60,935 nucleotides of DNA from an uncultured Flavobacteriaceae bacterium (GCA_913062575.1 CAJXVT010000009.1:1-60935); one strand, 5' to 3'. Shown: positions 9,086 through 18,845, counted from the first letter of the stretch. The notes: a model not told the origin generated them from the sequence alone. Numbers and translations: made by a program.

Positions 9086-10209
9086 GTTTATTTAATGTAT
9101 ATCCATTATTTGATATTACTCCAGAAAAAGCAACAGGTGTTTTTGTGTATGATGAAAACGGGACCGAATATTTAGATTTATATGGCGGTCATGCAGTAAT
9201 TTCTATTGGACATTCACATCCGAAATATGTGAAAAACATTAGCGATCAAGTGAGTAAGATTGGGTTTTATAGCAACTCGATTCAGAATCCACTGCAGGTG
9301 AAATTGGTAGCCCAATTGGTGCAACAATCTAATTGTAAAGACTATCAATTGTTTTTGTGTAATTCAGGTGCTGAATCCAATGAGAACGCATTGAAGTTAG
9401 CATCGTTTCACACCCAGAAAAAGAAAGTAATCTCATTTAAAAACTCTTTTCACGGAAGAACATCTGCAGCCGTTGCAGCAACTGATAATGCAAAAATTGT
9501 TGCACCGATTAATGCACAACAAGAAGTTGCTTTTTTTGATTTAAGCGATTTAGAATCGGTAGAAATAGCGTTGCAAAAAGGAGATGTTTGTGCTGTAATT
9601 ATAGAATGTATTCAAGGTGTTGGCGGATTGGACGAAAGCAACACTGAGTTTTATAAAGGATTAGAAACATTGTGTAATACCTACAATGCTTTATTGATTG
9701 CAGATGAAGTGCAATCTGGTTTTGGAAGAACTGGAGATTTTTTTGCTTTTCAAAAACACGGAATTGAGCCAGATATCATTTCTATTGCCAAAGGGATGGG
9801 GAATGGTTTTCCTATTGGCGGAATATTAATTCACCCGAAAATTAAAGCTTCATACGGTTTGTTAGGAACCACTTTTGGAGGAAATCATTTGGCATGTGTT
9901 GCATCTTTAACAGTTTTAGAAGTCTTAAAAGAAGAAAATTTGCTAGAAAATGCAAGGATTCTTTCTGAATACTTTATTGAAAAAGCAGCTGAGATTTCAG
10001 AAATTAAAAAGATAAAAGGTAGAGGTTTGATGTTGGGAATAGAATTTAGTTTTCCGATTTCAGAACTCAGAAAAAACTTAATATTTAAACATCACATATT
10101 TACAGGGAGTGCAATGAATCCAAATTTATTAAGAATTCTTCCTCCATTAACAATCAAGAAACAACATGTTGATCAGTTTTTCGAGGCTTTAAAAAAAGAG
10201 TTATCATGA
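9082..10209 (+). CDS. argD: N-acylornithine aminotransferase (class III, PLP-dependent)
   Basis: This class III aminotransferase converts the N-acyl glutamate semialdehyde to N-acylornithine with glutamate as amino donor. The PLP lysine is K237 in SIAKGMGNGFPIGG, preceded by LLIADEVQSGFGRTG. The phosphate-binding NSGAESNENALK is near residue 94. At 375 residues it is slightly shorter than many ArgD proteins (about 400). It overlaps both neighbours by four bases. Ornithine aminotransferase (RocD) is the main alternative by sequence, but position within the arg operon favours ArgD. Confidence 0.92.
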   Translation: MSLFNVYPLFDITPEKATGVFVYDENGTEYLDLYGGHAVISIGHSHPKYVKNISDQVSKIGFYSNSIQNPLQVKLVAQLVQQSNCKDYQLFLCNSGAESNENALKLASFHTQKKKVISFKNSFHGRTSAAVAATDNAKIVAPINAQQEVAFFDLSDLESVEIALQKGDVCAVIIECIQGVGGLDESNTEFYKGLETLCNTYNALLIADEVQSGFGRTGDFFAFQKHGIEPDIISIAKGMGNGFPIGGILIHPKIKASYGLLGTTFGGNHLACVASLTVLEVLKEENLLENARILSEYFIEKAAEISEIKKIKGRGLMLGIEFSFPISELRKNLIFKHHIFTGSAMNPNLLRILPPLTIKKQHVDQFFEALKKELS

Positions 10210-11141
10210 AAAAATATACAAACATAAATGACATTGAAAACATTCCTGAAATCATTCAAGAAGCAATTCAATTGAAAGAAAACCCTTTTCAATTTAAGAA
10301 ATTGGGGCAACACAAAACATTGGTAATGTTGTTTTTTAATTCGAGTTTAAGAACTAGGTTGAGCACTGAAAAAGCTGCCAAAAACTTAGGAATGCAAGTG
10401 ATGATTTTGAATGTAAATGATGCTTGGAACTTGGAATTTGATGATGGAACCATCATGAATTTAAATTCGTCTGAGCATGTGAAAGAAGCAGCGCAGGTAA
10501 TTTCTCAATATGCAGACATTATTGCATTAAGAGCATTTCCAACATTAAAAGATAAGCAAAAGGACGAATCGGAATTTGTGCTAAAGAGTTTTGTGAAATA
10601 CGCATCTTCTCCGGTAATAAATATGGAAAGTTCAACGGCTCATCCATTACAAGCATTAACAGATGCAATTACTATTGAAGAATTGACAACAATACCCAAA
10701 CCCAAAGTTGTACTGTCTTGGGCGCCACATCCAAAAGCATTGCCGCATGCAGTGGCCAATTCATTTGTGAAGATGATGCAAGAAATTGATGTTGACTTCT
10801 CAATTACACATCCGAAAGGATATGAATTGAATCCAGAAATTACTAAAGATATTGCAATCAATCACAATCAAGAAGAAGCCTTAAAAAATGCTGATTTTGT
10901 GTATGTGAAAAACTGGAGTAGTTATAAAGATTACGGAAAAATTGTTTCACAAGATTCGAATTGGATGCTTACAAAAGAAAAATTAGGAGTAGCAAAATTT
11001 ATGCATTGTTTACCTGTAAGAAGAAATATAGTTGTAGAAGATGCGGTATTAGATAGCGAGCATTCTGTAGTAATTTATGAAGCGAATAACAGAACCTATG
11101 CAGCGCAAATTGTATTGAAAAAAATACTAGAAAACCTGTAA
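10206..11141 (+). CDS. argF': N-succinylornithine (or N-acetylornithine) carbamoyltransferase, ArgF' type
   Basis: This transcarbamylase acts on the acylated rather than the free ornithine, giving an N-acylcitrulline. The carbamoyl-phosphate motif is FFNSSLRTRLST (residues 43-54) and the C-terminal motif is FMHCLPVRRN. Its length and motifs follow the Bacteroides fragilis N-succinylornithine enzyme. The specificity residue, proline 90 in B. fragilis and glutamate 92 in the Xanthomonas acetylornithine enzyme, aligns here with S89 in LNSSEH (bases 10470-10472). Replacing that glutamate with serine, alanine or proline is reported to switch the Xanthomonas enzyme to succinylornithine. A succinyl substrate is therefore the better guess. 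It overlaps argD by four bases. Confidence 0.92.
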   Translation: MKKYTNINDIENIPEIIQEAIQLKENPFQFKKLGQHKTLVMLFFNSSLRTRLSTEKAAKNLGMQVMILNVNDAWNLEFDDGTIMNLNSSEHVKEAAQVISQYADIIALRAFPTLKDKQKDESEFVLKSFVKYASSPVINMESSTAHPLQALTDAITIEELTTIPKPKVVLSWAPHPKALPHAVANSFVKMMQEIDVDFSITHPKGYELNPEITKDIAINHNQEEALKNADFVYVKNWSSYKDYGKIVSQDSNWMLTKEKLGVAKFMHCLPVRRNIVVEDAVLDSEHSVVIYEANNRTYAAQIVLKKILENL

Positions 11142-11143
11142 GA

Positions 11144-11923
11144 ATGAAAACACTAAAAGTGATAAAAATAGGTGGAAATATCATCAATGATTCAATAGCA
11201 TTGAGCGGTTTCCTACAGCAATTTTCTACAATTGATGGCCCTAAAATATTGGTGCATGGAGGTGGCAAGTTGGCAACAAAGTTGGCCAAACAAATGCAAG
11301 TTGATGTACAGATGATTGACGGAAGAAGAGTTACTAATGCAGAAACCTTAGATATTATTACGATGGTGTATGCAGGGAAAATCAATAAAAACATTATTGC
11401 AGAATTACAAAAAAACAAGTGTAATTCAATCGGATTTACAGGTGCAGATGGCAATACAATTGTAGCAGGAAAAAGAACAGTCAAAGAAATAGATTACGGG
11501 TTTGTTGGTGATATTGTAAATATAAATACTGCTGTTTTAGAATTGTTATTAAATGCAAATGTTACTCCTGTTTTTTGTGCAATTACTCATGATGAAAAAG
11601 GACAGTTATTAAACACAAATGCAGATACGATTGCTTCTGAATTAGCGATTGCCTTTGCGAAGAAATTTCAAACGGAATTGTATTACTGTTTTGAGAAAAA
11701 CGGTGTTTTGTTAGATGTAAACAATGATGATTCTGTGGTTGAGCATATCAATCATAAAAAATATCAAGAGTTATTAAAAGAAGGAGTTATTACAGACGGA
11801 ATGCTTCCGAAATTAAATAATTGCTTTCATGCAATTGAAAAAAATGTAGATAAAGTCTGTATCGGAAAATCAGAAATGTTATACAATCAGAATTCAAAAT
11901 TTACAACCATACAAGCCTCATGA
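11144..11923 (+). CDS. argB: N-acylglutamate kinase
   Basis: ArgB phosphorylates the N-acylated glutamate with ATP, the second step of the pathway. This is an amino acid kinase fold protein of 259 residues with the glycine-rich IKIGGNIIND at the N-terminus, LVHGGGKLATKLAK near residue 37 and the acyl-substrate segment DGRRVTNAETLDI. There is no N-terminal extension of the kind found in arginine-inhibited hexameric ArgB, so feedback inhibition at this step is uncertain. It begins two bases after argF' and overlaps argE by four bases. Confidence 0.95.
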   Translation: MKTLKVIKIGGNIINDSIALSGFLQQFSTIDGPKILVHGGGKLATKLAKQMQVDVQMIDGRRVTNAETLDIITMVYAGKINKNIIAELQKNKCNSIGFTGADGNTIVAGKRTVKEIDYGFVGDIVNINTAVLELLLNANVTPVFCAITHDEKGQLLNTNADTIASELAIAFAKKFQTELYYCFEKNGVLLDVNNDDSVVEHINHKKYQELLKEGVITDGMLPKLNNCFHAIEKNVDKVCIGKSEMLYNQNSKFTTIQAS

Positions 11924-12990
11924 AAACACAACATAAATTAACGCTTGAAGCGATCGAGTTATTAAAACAGTTAATAGAAACACAATCTTTTTCATCCGAA
12001 GAAGATAAAACAGCTGTACTTCTTGAAAACTGGTTTGTCAAGAATAACATTCCTTTTAAAAGAAATGTACACAACGTTTGGGCTGTTAATAAACACTTCG
12101 ATGAAAACAAACCAACACTCCTGCTAAATTCACATCACGATACTGTAAAACCAAATAATGGATACACAAAAGATCCTTTTAAAGCAATAGTAGAAGATGG
12201 GAAATTATATGGTTTAGGAAGCAATGATGCAGGAGGTAGTCTGGTTTCATTATTGGCGACGTTTACACATTTTTATCAGCAAAAAAACTTAAAATACAAT
12301 TTAGTAATTGTTGCTTCTGCAGAAGAGGAAAATAGTGGAGCTAAGGGACTGAATAGCATGCTATCTATCATCCCGAAAATTGATGTTGCTATTGTTGGTG
12401 AACCTACATTAATGCAGTTGGCTGTTGCCGAAAAAGGATTGGTTGTTTTTGATGCCTTAGTAACTGGAACATCGAGCCATGCCGCACATCCAAATAATAA
12501 CAATGCTATTTATAATACTATTAATGTACTTAAATGGTTTGAAAACTATCAGTTTGAGAAATCTTCTGAAGCGCTTGGTGATGTGAAAATGACGGTGACA
12601 CAAATCAATGCAGGTAAACAACACAATGCGATTCCTGCAGAGGTGAAATTAGTGGTTGATGTTCGTGTAAATGATAAGTATTCTAATCAAGAAATTGTGG
12701 ATATTTTACAAAAAAAGTCACCATGTGATCGAATTCTTCCACGTGGGATAAAATTGAATTCATCTTCAATTCCAGTTGAGAACGAATTGGTACAAGCAGG
12801 AATCTCATTAGGAAGAAAAACCTACGGTTCGCCAACATTGTCAGACCAAGCTTGTTTGAATTGTCCGTCATTAAAATTAGGCCCTGGAGATAGTACTCGT
12901 TCGCATACCGCAGATGAGTTTATTTATCTAGATGAAATTGAAGAAGGAATTAAAATTTATGTTGAATTATTAAATCGTGTAATCGTTTAA
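11920..12990 (+). CDS. argE: M20-family deacylase (N-acylcitrulline/ornithine deacylase)
   Basis: This M20 metallopeptidase-family enzyme removes the acyl group late in the pathway; after an ArgF'-type transcarbamylase the substrate should be N-acylcitrulline. The metal ligands are visible in SHHDTV (residues 71-76), GLGSNDAGG and ASAEEENSG, the usual H-x-D, D and EE pattern of a di-zinc hydrolase. The length is 356 residues. DapE-type desuccinylases are close relatives, so removal of a succinyl group is chemically plausible. It overlaps argB by four bases and is separated from argH by a hairpin pair. Confidence 0.9.
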   Translation: MKTQHKLTLEAIELLKQLIETQSFSSEEDKTAVLLENWFVKNNIPFKRNVHNVWAVNKHFDENKPTLLLNSHHDTVKPNNGYTKDPFKAIVEDGKLYGLGSNDAGGSLVSLLATFTHFYQQKNLKYNLVIVASAEEENSGAKGLNSMLSIIPKIDVAIVGEPTLMQLAVAEKGLVVFDALVTGTSSHAAHPNNNNAIYNTINVLKWFENYQFEKSSEALGDVKMTVTQINAGKQHNAIPAEVKLVVDVRVNDKYSNQEIVDILQKKSPCDRILPRGIKLNSSSIPVENELVQAGISLGRKTYGSPTLSDQACLNCPSLKLGPGDSTRSHTADEFIYLDEIEEGIKIYVELLNRVIV

Positions 12991-12994
12991 GAAT

Positions 12995-13068
12995 GTCTTT
13001 CCTGCGAAAGCAGGAATCCATGAAAAATTAGTTAGAAACAAAAAGATTCCTGCTTTCGCAGGAATGAC
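12995..13068. repeat. Inverted pair of palindromic repeats (CCTGCGAAAGCAGG)
   Basis: A 24-base unit at 12995-13018 and its near-perfect reverse complement at 13045-13068 (one mismatch) flank a 26-base spacer between argE and argH. Each unit contains a hairpin of its own, CCTGC-GAAA-GCAGG, and the two units can also pair with each other. This is the layout of REP/BIME-type dispersed elements. It may act on mRNA stability within the operon. Confidence 0.8.
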
Positions 13069-13082
13069 AAAATTATATAAAA

Positions 13083-14357
13083 ATGAAACTCTGGGATAAA
13101 GGAATTACAATAGACAAAAAAATAGAACAATTTACAGTTGGAAACGACAGGGAAATAGATATGCACATTGCTACATACGATTTACAAGCATCTTTAGCAC
13201 ACGCAAAAATGTTGCATAAAATTAAAATTATCAATTCAGCTGAATTACAGCAATTAGAAGAAGGGCTGGATGAAATGAAACTTCAAATTGAAAATAACAC
13301 GTTTGTAATTGAAGAGAATTTTGAAGATGTACATTCTAAAATAGAGTTTGAATTGACCAAAAAGTATGGAGATGTTGGAAAGAAAATTCATACTGCACGT
13401 TCCAGGAATGATCAAGTTTTGGTTGCATTACATTTGTATTATAAGCAAAACATATCTGATGTAATTGGGCAAACAAACACTTTGTTTGAAACGTTGTTGG
13501 GTTTGTCAGAAACCTACAAAGAAAGCTTATTGCCTGGTTATACACATTTACAAGTTGCGATGCCATCATCATTTGGATTGTGGTTTTCTGCCTATGCAGA
13601 AGTATTGATTGACGATGTGTATTTGTTAGAAGCAGCTTACAAAGTTGTGGATCAAAACCCGTTAGGTTCTGCAGCTGGTTACGGAAGTTCGTTTCCTGTA
13701 GATAGAGAGTTTACAACACAAGAATTGAATTTTTCAACCTTAAAATACAATGTAGTTGCTGCACAAATGAGTAGAGGAAAAAGCGAACGAACCATTGCTG
13801 CTGCTTTGGGTGGATTGTGCAATACATTAGCTCGTTTTTCTATGGATATTTGCTTGTATATGAGTCAGAATTTTGGATTTATTTCGTTTCCTGATGAACT
13901 AACAACTGGAAGTAGCATAATGCCGCATAAAAAGAATCCAGATGTATTTGAGTTGATTAGAGGAAAGTGTAATAAGATTCAAGTATTACAATCAGAAATG
14001 ATTTTAATTACCAATAATTTACCAAGTGGGTATCATAGAGATTTTCAGTTGCTAAAAGAAAATATGATTGCAGCTTTTGAAGAGGTGAAAAGTATTCTAG
14101 AAATTTTCGATTTTGCAATCAAGCAAATTATTGTGAAGGAAGTAAACCCAAACGATGAGAAATACAAATTCTTATTTACGGTAGACAACATGAATACTTT
14201 GGTAGAAAACGGAATGACGTATAGAGATGCGTATAAAGATATTGGTGCAAAAGTTGAAGCTGGAACGTATGAACCAGATACCTCAAAAAAACATACCCAT
14301 GTTGGAAGTATTCACAATTTATGTTTGGGTAAAATCCGAGAAAAATTCCCAAAATAA
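13083..14357 (+). CDS. argH: Argininosuccinate lyase
   Basis: ArgH splits argininosuccinate into arginine and fumarate, the last step of the pathway. It belongs to the fumarase/aspartase superfamily. The signature GSSIMPHKKNPDVFE is near residue 279, with the catalytic serine in the GSS loop. KIHTARSRNDQV lies near residue 99 and YTHLQVAMP near residue 156. The length of 424 residues is a little short of the typical 450-460, mostly at the C-terminus. It is the last gene of the operon and ends just before a strong bidirectional terminator. Confidence 0.96.
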   Translation: MKLWDKGITIDKKIEQFTVGNDREIDMHIATYDLQASLAHAKMLHKIKIINSAELQQLEEGLDEMKLQIENNTFVIEENFEDVHSKIEFELTKKYGDVGKKIHTARSRNDQVLVALHLYYKQNISDVIGQTNTLFETLLGLSETYKESLLPGYTHLQVAMPSSFGLWFSAYAEVLIDDVYLLEAAYKVVDQNPLGSAAGYGSSFPVDREFTTQELNFSTLKYNVVAAQMSRGKSERTIAAALGGLCNTLARFSMDICLYMSQNFGFISFPDELTTGSSIMPHKKNPDVFELIRGKCNKIQVLQSEMILITNNLPSGYHRDFQLLKENMIAAFEEVKSILEIFDFAIKQIIVKEVNPNDEKYKFLFTVDNMNTLVENGMTYRDAYKDIGAKVEAGTYEPDTSKKHTHVGSIHNLCLGKIREKFPK

Positions 14358-14366
14358 AGAAAAGAA

Positions 14367-14400
14367 AAAAGCGTGTAATTTTTTAAAATTACACGCTTTT
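14367..14400. terminator. Bidirectional terminator between argH and leuB
   Basis: The 16-base arm AAAAGCGTGTAATTTT (14367-14382) and its perfect complement (14385-14400) have A-runs on the left and T-runs on the right, so it can end transcription of argH (+) and of leuB (-). Confidence 0.93.
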
Positions 14401-14427
14401 AAGATCAATTAATATAAAATTGTTGGA

Positions 14428-15543
14428 CTAGATAATGGTACTCTGTCCCATATGTATATTCTGAAAATTTAAAACACTATCATCTTGATTTTCGATGTAA
14501 TCAGCAATGAAATCACCAACTTTAGACGTAGAAAAAGGTTTGTTTTTATTCAAATCTTCTGTTGTGATTTCTAATGACAATGATTTTTCAACTGCTCTTT
14601 CTACTGCAGCAGCTTCTTTATGTAATCCTAAATGATGTAACAGCATTGCTGCCGATAAGATTGAAGCTAATGGATTTGCGATGTCTTTTCCTGTAGCTTG
14701 CGGAAAAGAACCGTGAATTGGTTCAAACATGGCGTTTTCTTTTCCTACAGAAGCAGAAGCTAATAATCCAATAGAACCACCAATAACACTGGCTTCATCA
14801 GAAATAATATCTCCAAATAAGTTTTCTGTTAAAATCACATCAAACTGTTTTGGATTTAAAATCATCTGCATCGCAGCATTGTCTACAAATAAGAAATCTA
14901 AAGCTACATCTGGATATTGAATTGCCAACGCTGTGACTGTTTTTCTCCATAAACGAGACGTTTCTAATACATTTGCCTTGTCAACCAACGTCAGTTTTTT
15001 TCTACGTGTTTGCGCTTCTTTAAATGCCAAATGCGCTATGCGTTCTATTTCTTCTACCGAATAAGAACAACCATCAAAAGCAATTTGACCATCGTCACTT
15101 AATTCTTTAATTCCGAAATAGATTCCACCTGTTAATTCTCTGTAAATAGAAATGTCTGTTCCTTCAATAATTTCTCTTTTCAAAGGAGAATTTTCAATCA
15201 ATTGCTCATAGGCTTTTACAGGTCTTACATTGCAAAATAACCCTAACTCTTTTCGTATTTTTAACAAACCTTGTTCTGGCCTTACTTTTGCTGTTGGGTC
15301 ATTATCGTACTTTGGATGTCCGATAGCTCCAAATAAAATCGCATCAGATTTTCTACAAACCGCCAAGGTTTCATTCGGTAATGGATTTCCTGTTGCATCA
15401 ATTGCACAAGCTCCCATCATAGCTTCTTTATAAATAAAAGTATGATCATAAACATCTCCAACTGCATTCAACGCTTTTTTTGCTTGTTCAGTTACTTCTG
15501 GTCCAATTCCGTCTCCTGGAATTACTGCAATTGTGTACTTCAT
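14428..15543 (-). CDS. leuB: 3-isopropylmalate dehydrogenase
   Basis: LeuB oxidatively decarboxylates 3-isopropylmalate with NAD+ to 2-oxoisocaproate, the keto acid of leucine. It is a 371-residue member of the isocitrate/isopropylmalate dehydrogenase family: VIPGDGIGPEV at the N-terminus, GAIGHPKYD near residue 73, RELTGGIYFG near residue 135, and the metal and nucleotide segments DAILTENLFGDIISDEAS-like (here DVILTENLFGDI) and EPIHGSFPQATGKDIANP. It is the last gene of the leu operon and is separated from leuD by a structured 138-base gap. Confidence 0.96.
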   Translation of the reverse strand: MKYTIAVIPGDGIGPEVTEQAKKALNAVGDVYDHTFIYKEAMMGACAIDATGNPLPNETLAVCRKSDAILFGAIGHPKYDNDPTAKVRPEQGLLKIRKELGLFCNVRPVKAYEQLIENSPLKREIIEGTDISIYRELTGGIYFGIKELSDDGQIAFDGCSYSVEEIERIAHLAFKEAQTRRKKLTLVDKANVLETSRLWRKTVTALAIQYPDVALDFLFVDNAAMQMILNPKQFDVILTENLFGDIISDEASVIGGSIGLLASASVGKENAMFEPIHGSFPQATGKDIANPLASILSAAMLLHHLGLHKEAAAVERAVEKSLSLEITTEDLNKNKPFSTSKVGDFIADYIENQDDSVLNFQNIHMGQSTII

Positions 15544-15560
15544 ATTGTCTTATGTTTTGG

Positions 15561-15668
15561 GCGTTACCACAAGGGTCGCGCTTTTCGTTGTATCTTTTAA
15601 TTTGTTCTCGATACTCGCTTCGCGTACTCGAACTGACATTAAAAGGATGCCACTTCAATCGCTAACGC
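15561..15668. repeat. Structured palindromic element in the leuD-leuB gap
   Basis: The outer arms GCGTTA (15561-15566) and TAACGC (15663-15668) enclose ATCTTTTAAT (15592-15601) with ATTAAAAGGAT (15638-15648). Inside lies an imperfect hairpin that runs from GTTCTCGATACTCGC (15604) to ACTCGAAC (15633). The GC-rich inner part contrasts with the neighbouring genes. Similar elements are, to my recollection, dispersed in flavobacterial genomes, but I cannot verify this here. Confidence 0.6.
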
Positions 15669-15681
15669 AATTTAATTCGTG

Positions 15682-16260
15682 TTAATTTTGAGCTTCAAAA
15701 GCGGTTATTTTGTCTTTATTGCTAATTAAATAATCAATATCATCATAGCCATTAATCATACAAGTTTTTTTGTACGGATCAATTTCAAACGAAGCATTTC
15801 CAACTCCGGTTTCTATCGTTTGCCTTTCTAGATTTACCACTACTTCAGAAGTAGGGTTTTCTTGTAAATACTCCATTAGTTTTTTCAAATATGCTTCAGA
15901 AACTTGCACAGGTAACAATCCGTTGTTTAATGCATTTCCTTTAAAAATATCAGCAAAGAAACTACTTACAATTACGTTGAAACCATAGCCAACTAAAGCC
16001 CAGGCTGCATGTTCTCTACTAGAGCCACATCCAAAATTGTCTCCAGCAACTAAAACGCTTCCACTGTAATTTTTGTTATTTAATGCAAACTCAGTATTTA
16101 CGCTTCCATCTTTTTGAAAACGCCAATCTCTGAATACATTATCTCCAAAACCTACTTTGTCTGTCGCTTTTAAAAAACGAGCAGGAATAATTTGATCTGT
16201 ATCAATATTTTCTGTTGCTAACGGAACAGCTCTCGATGTTAGTGTTGTAAACTTTTCCAT
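15682..16260 (-). CDS. leuD: 3-isopropylmalate dehydratase, small subunit
   Basis: LeuD is the swivelling small subunit of isopropylmalate isomerase, which converts 2- to 3-isopropylmalate together with LeuC. The 192-residue protein shows the family segments [13 protein letters not shown] (residues 19-31), [17 protein letters not shown] near residue 73, and [16 protein letters not shown]. Its start codon overlaps the leuC stop by one base (TAATG), which is typical of coupled subunits made in equal amounts. Confidence 0.96.
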   Translation of the reverse strand: MEKFTTLTSRAVPLATENIDTDQIIPARFLKATDKVGFGDNVFRDWRFQKDGSVNTEFALNNKNYSGSVLVAGDNFGCGSSREHAAWALVGYGFNVIVSSFFADIFKGNALNNGLLPVQVSEAYLKKLMEYLQENPTSEVVVNLERQTIETGVGNASFEIDPYKKTCMINGYDDIDYLISNKDKITAFEAQN

Positions 16261-17642
16261 TAATTTAAGTGTTTTGTGATGTCAATAATTTTTCCTTCAA
16301 CAGCAGTAGCTACTGCAACTAACGGACTTGCTAAAATAGTTCTAGAACCTTGTCCTTGTCTTCCTTCAAAATTTCTGTTTGATGTAGAAACACAATATTC
16401 TCCTTCCGGAATTTTATCATCATTCATTGCCAAACAAGCAGAACAACCAGGTTGTCTTAATACAAAACCTGCCTCTTCAAAAACTCTTTGTAAGCCTTCT
16501 TCTGCAATTTGTTTTGCTACCTTTTGTGAACCAGGAACCAACCAAGCATTTACATTTGAAGCTTTCTGTTTTCCTTTTACATAATCAGCTGCAATTCTAA
16601 AATCTTCAATTCTAGAGTTGGTGCAACTTCCAATAAACACATAGTTAATTGGTTTGTTGATTAAACTTTCTCCTTTCTTGAAATTCATATATTCCAATGA
16701 TTTCTCAAAAGAACTATCGTTAAAATCAGGAATGTTTTCTGTGATTTTAATTCCCATTCCAGGATTTGTCCCATAGGTAATCATCGGCTCAATATCTGCT
16801 GCATCCAACCAATATTCTTGATCAAAAACAGCATCTGTATCTGTTGGTAATGTTCTCCAGTACGAAACTTTTTTATCGAATTCTTCTCCTTTTGGAGCGT
16901 ATTCTTTTCCTTCTACATAATCAAATGTAGTTTGATCTGGCGCTATCATTCCACCGCGAGCTCCCATCTCAATACTCATATTACAAACGGTCATTCGGCC
17001 TTCCATGCTCATTTCTTCAAATACATTCCCTGCATATTCACAGAAGTATCCGGTTCCAGAATTGGTGCCCAATTTTGCAATGATGTATAAAATTACATCT
17101 TTAGGTAACACACCGTTTTTTAGTTTTCCATTTACGTTTACACGCAAACTTTTCGGTTTTTGTAATAACAAACATTGGCTTGCAAAAACTTGTGCTACTT
17201 GACTTGTTCCAATACCGAATGCAATCGTACCAAAGGCACCATGTGTTGAGGTATGAGAATCACCACAAACCATTGTCATTCCGGGTTGTGTAAAACCTAA
17301 TTCAGGTGCAATTACATGAACAATTCCGTTGTTTTTATGACCTAAATCGTACAACGGAATGTTGTTCTTTTTACAGTTTTCAGATAGTTGTGTTAGTTGT
17401 TTTCTGGAAAGTGCATCTTTTATTGGTAAATGTTGGTTTACAGTTGGCGTATTATGATCTGCAGTGGCAACAATTTTATCTGGTCTTGCAACCGGTATAC
17501 CACGTTGTTCTAACTCGTTAAAAGCCTGTGGACTTGTAACTTCGTGAATTAAATGTTTGTCTATATATAAAATTTGTGGACCCTTTTCTATGGTATCAAC
17601 CACATGTGCATCCCAAACTTTATCAAATAATGTTTTTCCCAT
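16260..17642 (-). CDS. leuC: 3-isopropylmalate dehydratase, large subunit
   Basis: LeuC is the aconitase-like large subunit that carries the 4Fe-4S cluster of isopropylmalate isomerase. The cluster cysteines can be recognised in [13 protein letters not shown] (one) and [11 protein letters not shown] (two). The N-terminal [17 protein letters not shown] segment (here DKHLIHEV) and [14 protein letters not shown] are present. At 460 residues it has the expected length. It overlaps leuA and leuD by one base each, so leuA-leuC-leuD form one tight unit. Confidence 0.97.
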   Translation of the reverse strand: MGKTLFDKVWDAHVVDTIEKGPQILYIDKHLIHEVTSPQAFNELEQRGIPVARPDKIVATADHNTPTVNQHLPIKDALSRKQLTQLSENCKKNNIPLYDLGHKNNGIVHVIAPELGFTQPGMTMVCGDSHTSTHGAFGTIAFGIGTSQVAQVFASQCLLLQKPKSLRVNVNGKLKNGVLPKDVILYIIAKLGTNSGTGYFCEYAGNVFEEMSMEGRMTVCNMSIEMGARGGMIAPDQTTFDYVEGKEYAPKGEEFDKKVSYWRTLPTDTDAVFDQEYWLDAADIEPMITYGTNPGMGIKITENIPDFNDSSFEKSLEYMNFKKGESLINKPINYVFIGSCTNSRIEDFRIAADYVKGKQKASNVNAWLVPGSQKVAKQIAEEGLQRVFEEAGFVLRQPGCSACLAMNDDKIPEGEYCVSTSNRNFEGRQGQGSRTILASPLVAVATAVEGKIIDITKHLN

Positions 17643-18817
17643 TAGGCAACAGCTATTTTCGAAATTTCATTAATATTTTTCATGATACCATGGATATCAT
17701 CGTCTTTTACTTCTTTTTGTTGATCTGCGCACATTAAAAATGATGTGTATGCTGAATCTAACTGAATTTTAGTCAATTCGTAACCAATTTTCTTTGCTCT
17801 ATATGCCAAAGCAGCTCTACCACTTCTTGCAGTTAAAATAATGGCACTTTCTGTTACACCAACTTCTTCAGGATCCATAATTTCATAGGTCTCTCTGTTC
17901 TTGATAACGCCATCTTGATGAATTCCAGAACTGTGAGCAAATGCATTCGCACCTACAATAGCTTTGTTGGGTTGCACTGGCATTCCCATACTTTCTCTAA
18001 CTAATAAGCTTGTATCGTATAATAATTTGGTGTTGATATCTGTTTGTAAATTTAAATACGGATGTTGTTTCAACACCATTACCACTTCTTCTAAAGCGGT
18101 ATTCCCTGCGCGTTCTCCAATTCCGTTAATTGTACATTCTATTTGACGCGCACCATTCATCACTCCGGCAATAGAATTGGCAGTAGCCATTCCTAAATCA
18201 TTATGACAATGACAAGATAAAATTACATTTTCAATGCCTTTTACATTCTCACGTAAATACCTCATTTTTTCACCATATTCTTCAGGTAAACAATAACCAG
18301 TAGTATCTGGAATGTTTAATACAGTTGCACCCGCTTTGATTACCTCTTCACATACTTTTGCTAAAAACGCATTGTCTGTTCTTCCTGCATCTTCTGCATA
18401 AAACTCAACATCTTGCACAAAAGATTTTGCATAAGAAACCGCACCAATAGCACGCTCAATTACCTTTTCTCTTGTAGAGTTAAATTTGAACTTTATATGA
18501 GAATCACTGGTCCCAATTCCTGTGTGAATTCTTGGGAACTTCGCATACTTTAATGCTTCAGCAGCAACTTTAATATCATTTTCTACAGCTCTTGTTAATC
18601 CACAAACGGTAGCGTTTTTTACAATTTTAGCTATTTCTGAAACAGAATTAAAATCACCAGGACTAGAAACTGGAAAACCAGCTTCGATAACATTTACACC
18701 TAATAAATCTAATCGTTCTGCAATAACCAATTTCTGATTTGTATCTAATTTACACCCCGGAACTTGCTCTCCATCTCGAAGAGTAGTATCAAAAATTTGG
18801 ACTTTATTGTCTTGCAT
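17642..18817 (-). CDS. leuA: 2-isopropylmalate synthase, short form lacking the leucine-binding domain
   Basis: LeuA condenses acetyl-CoA with 2-oxoisovalerate, the committed step to leucine. The TIM-barrel signatures are [13 protein letters not shown] (residues 9-21), the metal-binding HCHNDLGMA, and [10 protein letters not shown]. The protein ends at 391 residues, soon after the barrel and linker helices. E. coli LeuA has about 523 residues and a C-terminal LeuA dimerisation/allosteric domain; that domain is missing here, and no separate ORF for it lies in the window. Leucine feedback at this step is therefore doubtful. It is the first gene of the leu operon, with a good Bacteroidetes promoter upstream. 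Confidence 0.94.
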   Translation of the reverse strand: MQDNKVQIFDTTLRDGEQVPGCKLDTNQKLVIAERLDLLGVNVIEAGFPVSSPGDFNSVSEIAKIVKNATVCGLTRAVENDIKVAAEALKYAKFPRIHTGIGTSDSHIKFKFNSTREKVIERAIGAVSYAKSFVQDVEFYAEDAGRTDNAFLAKVCEEVIKAGATVLNIPDTTGYCLPEEYGEKMRYLRENVKGIENVILSCHCHNDLGMATANSIAGVMNGARQIECTINGIGERAGNTALEEVVMVLKQHPYLNLQTDINTKLLYDTSLLVRESMGMPVQPNKAIVGANAFAHSSGIHQDGVIKNRETYEIMDPEEVGVTESAIILTARSGRAALAYRAKKIGYELTKIQLDSAYTSFLMCADQQKEVKDDDIHGIMKNINEISKIAVA

Positions 18818-18845
18818 GATTACTGTATAGTTTTTTTATATAAAT

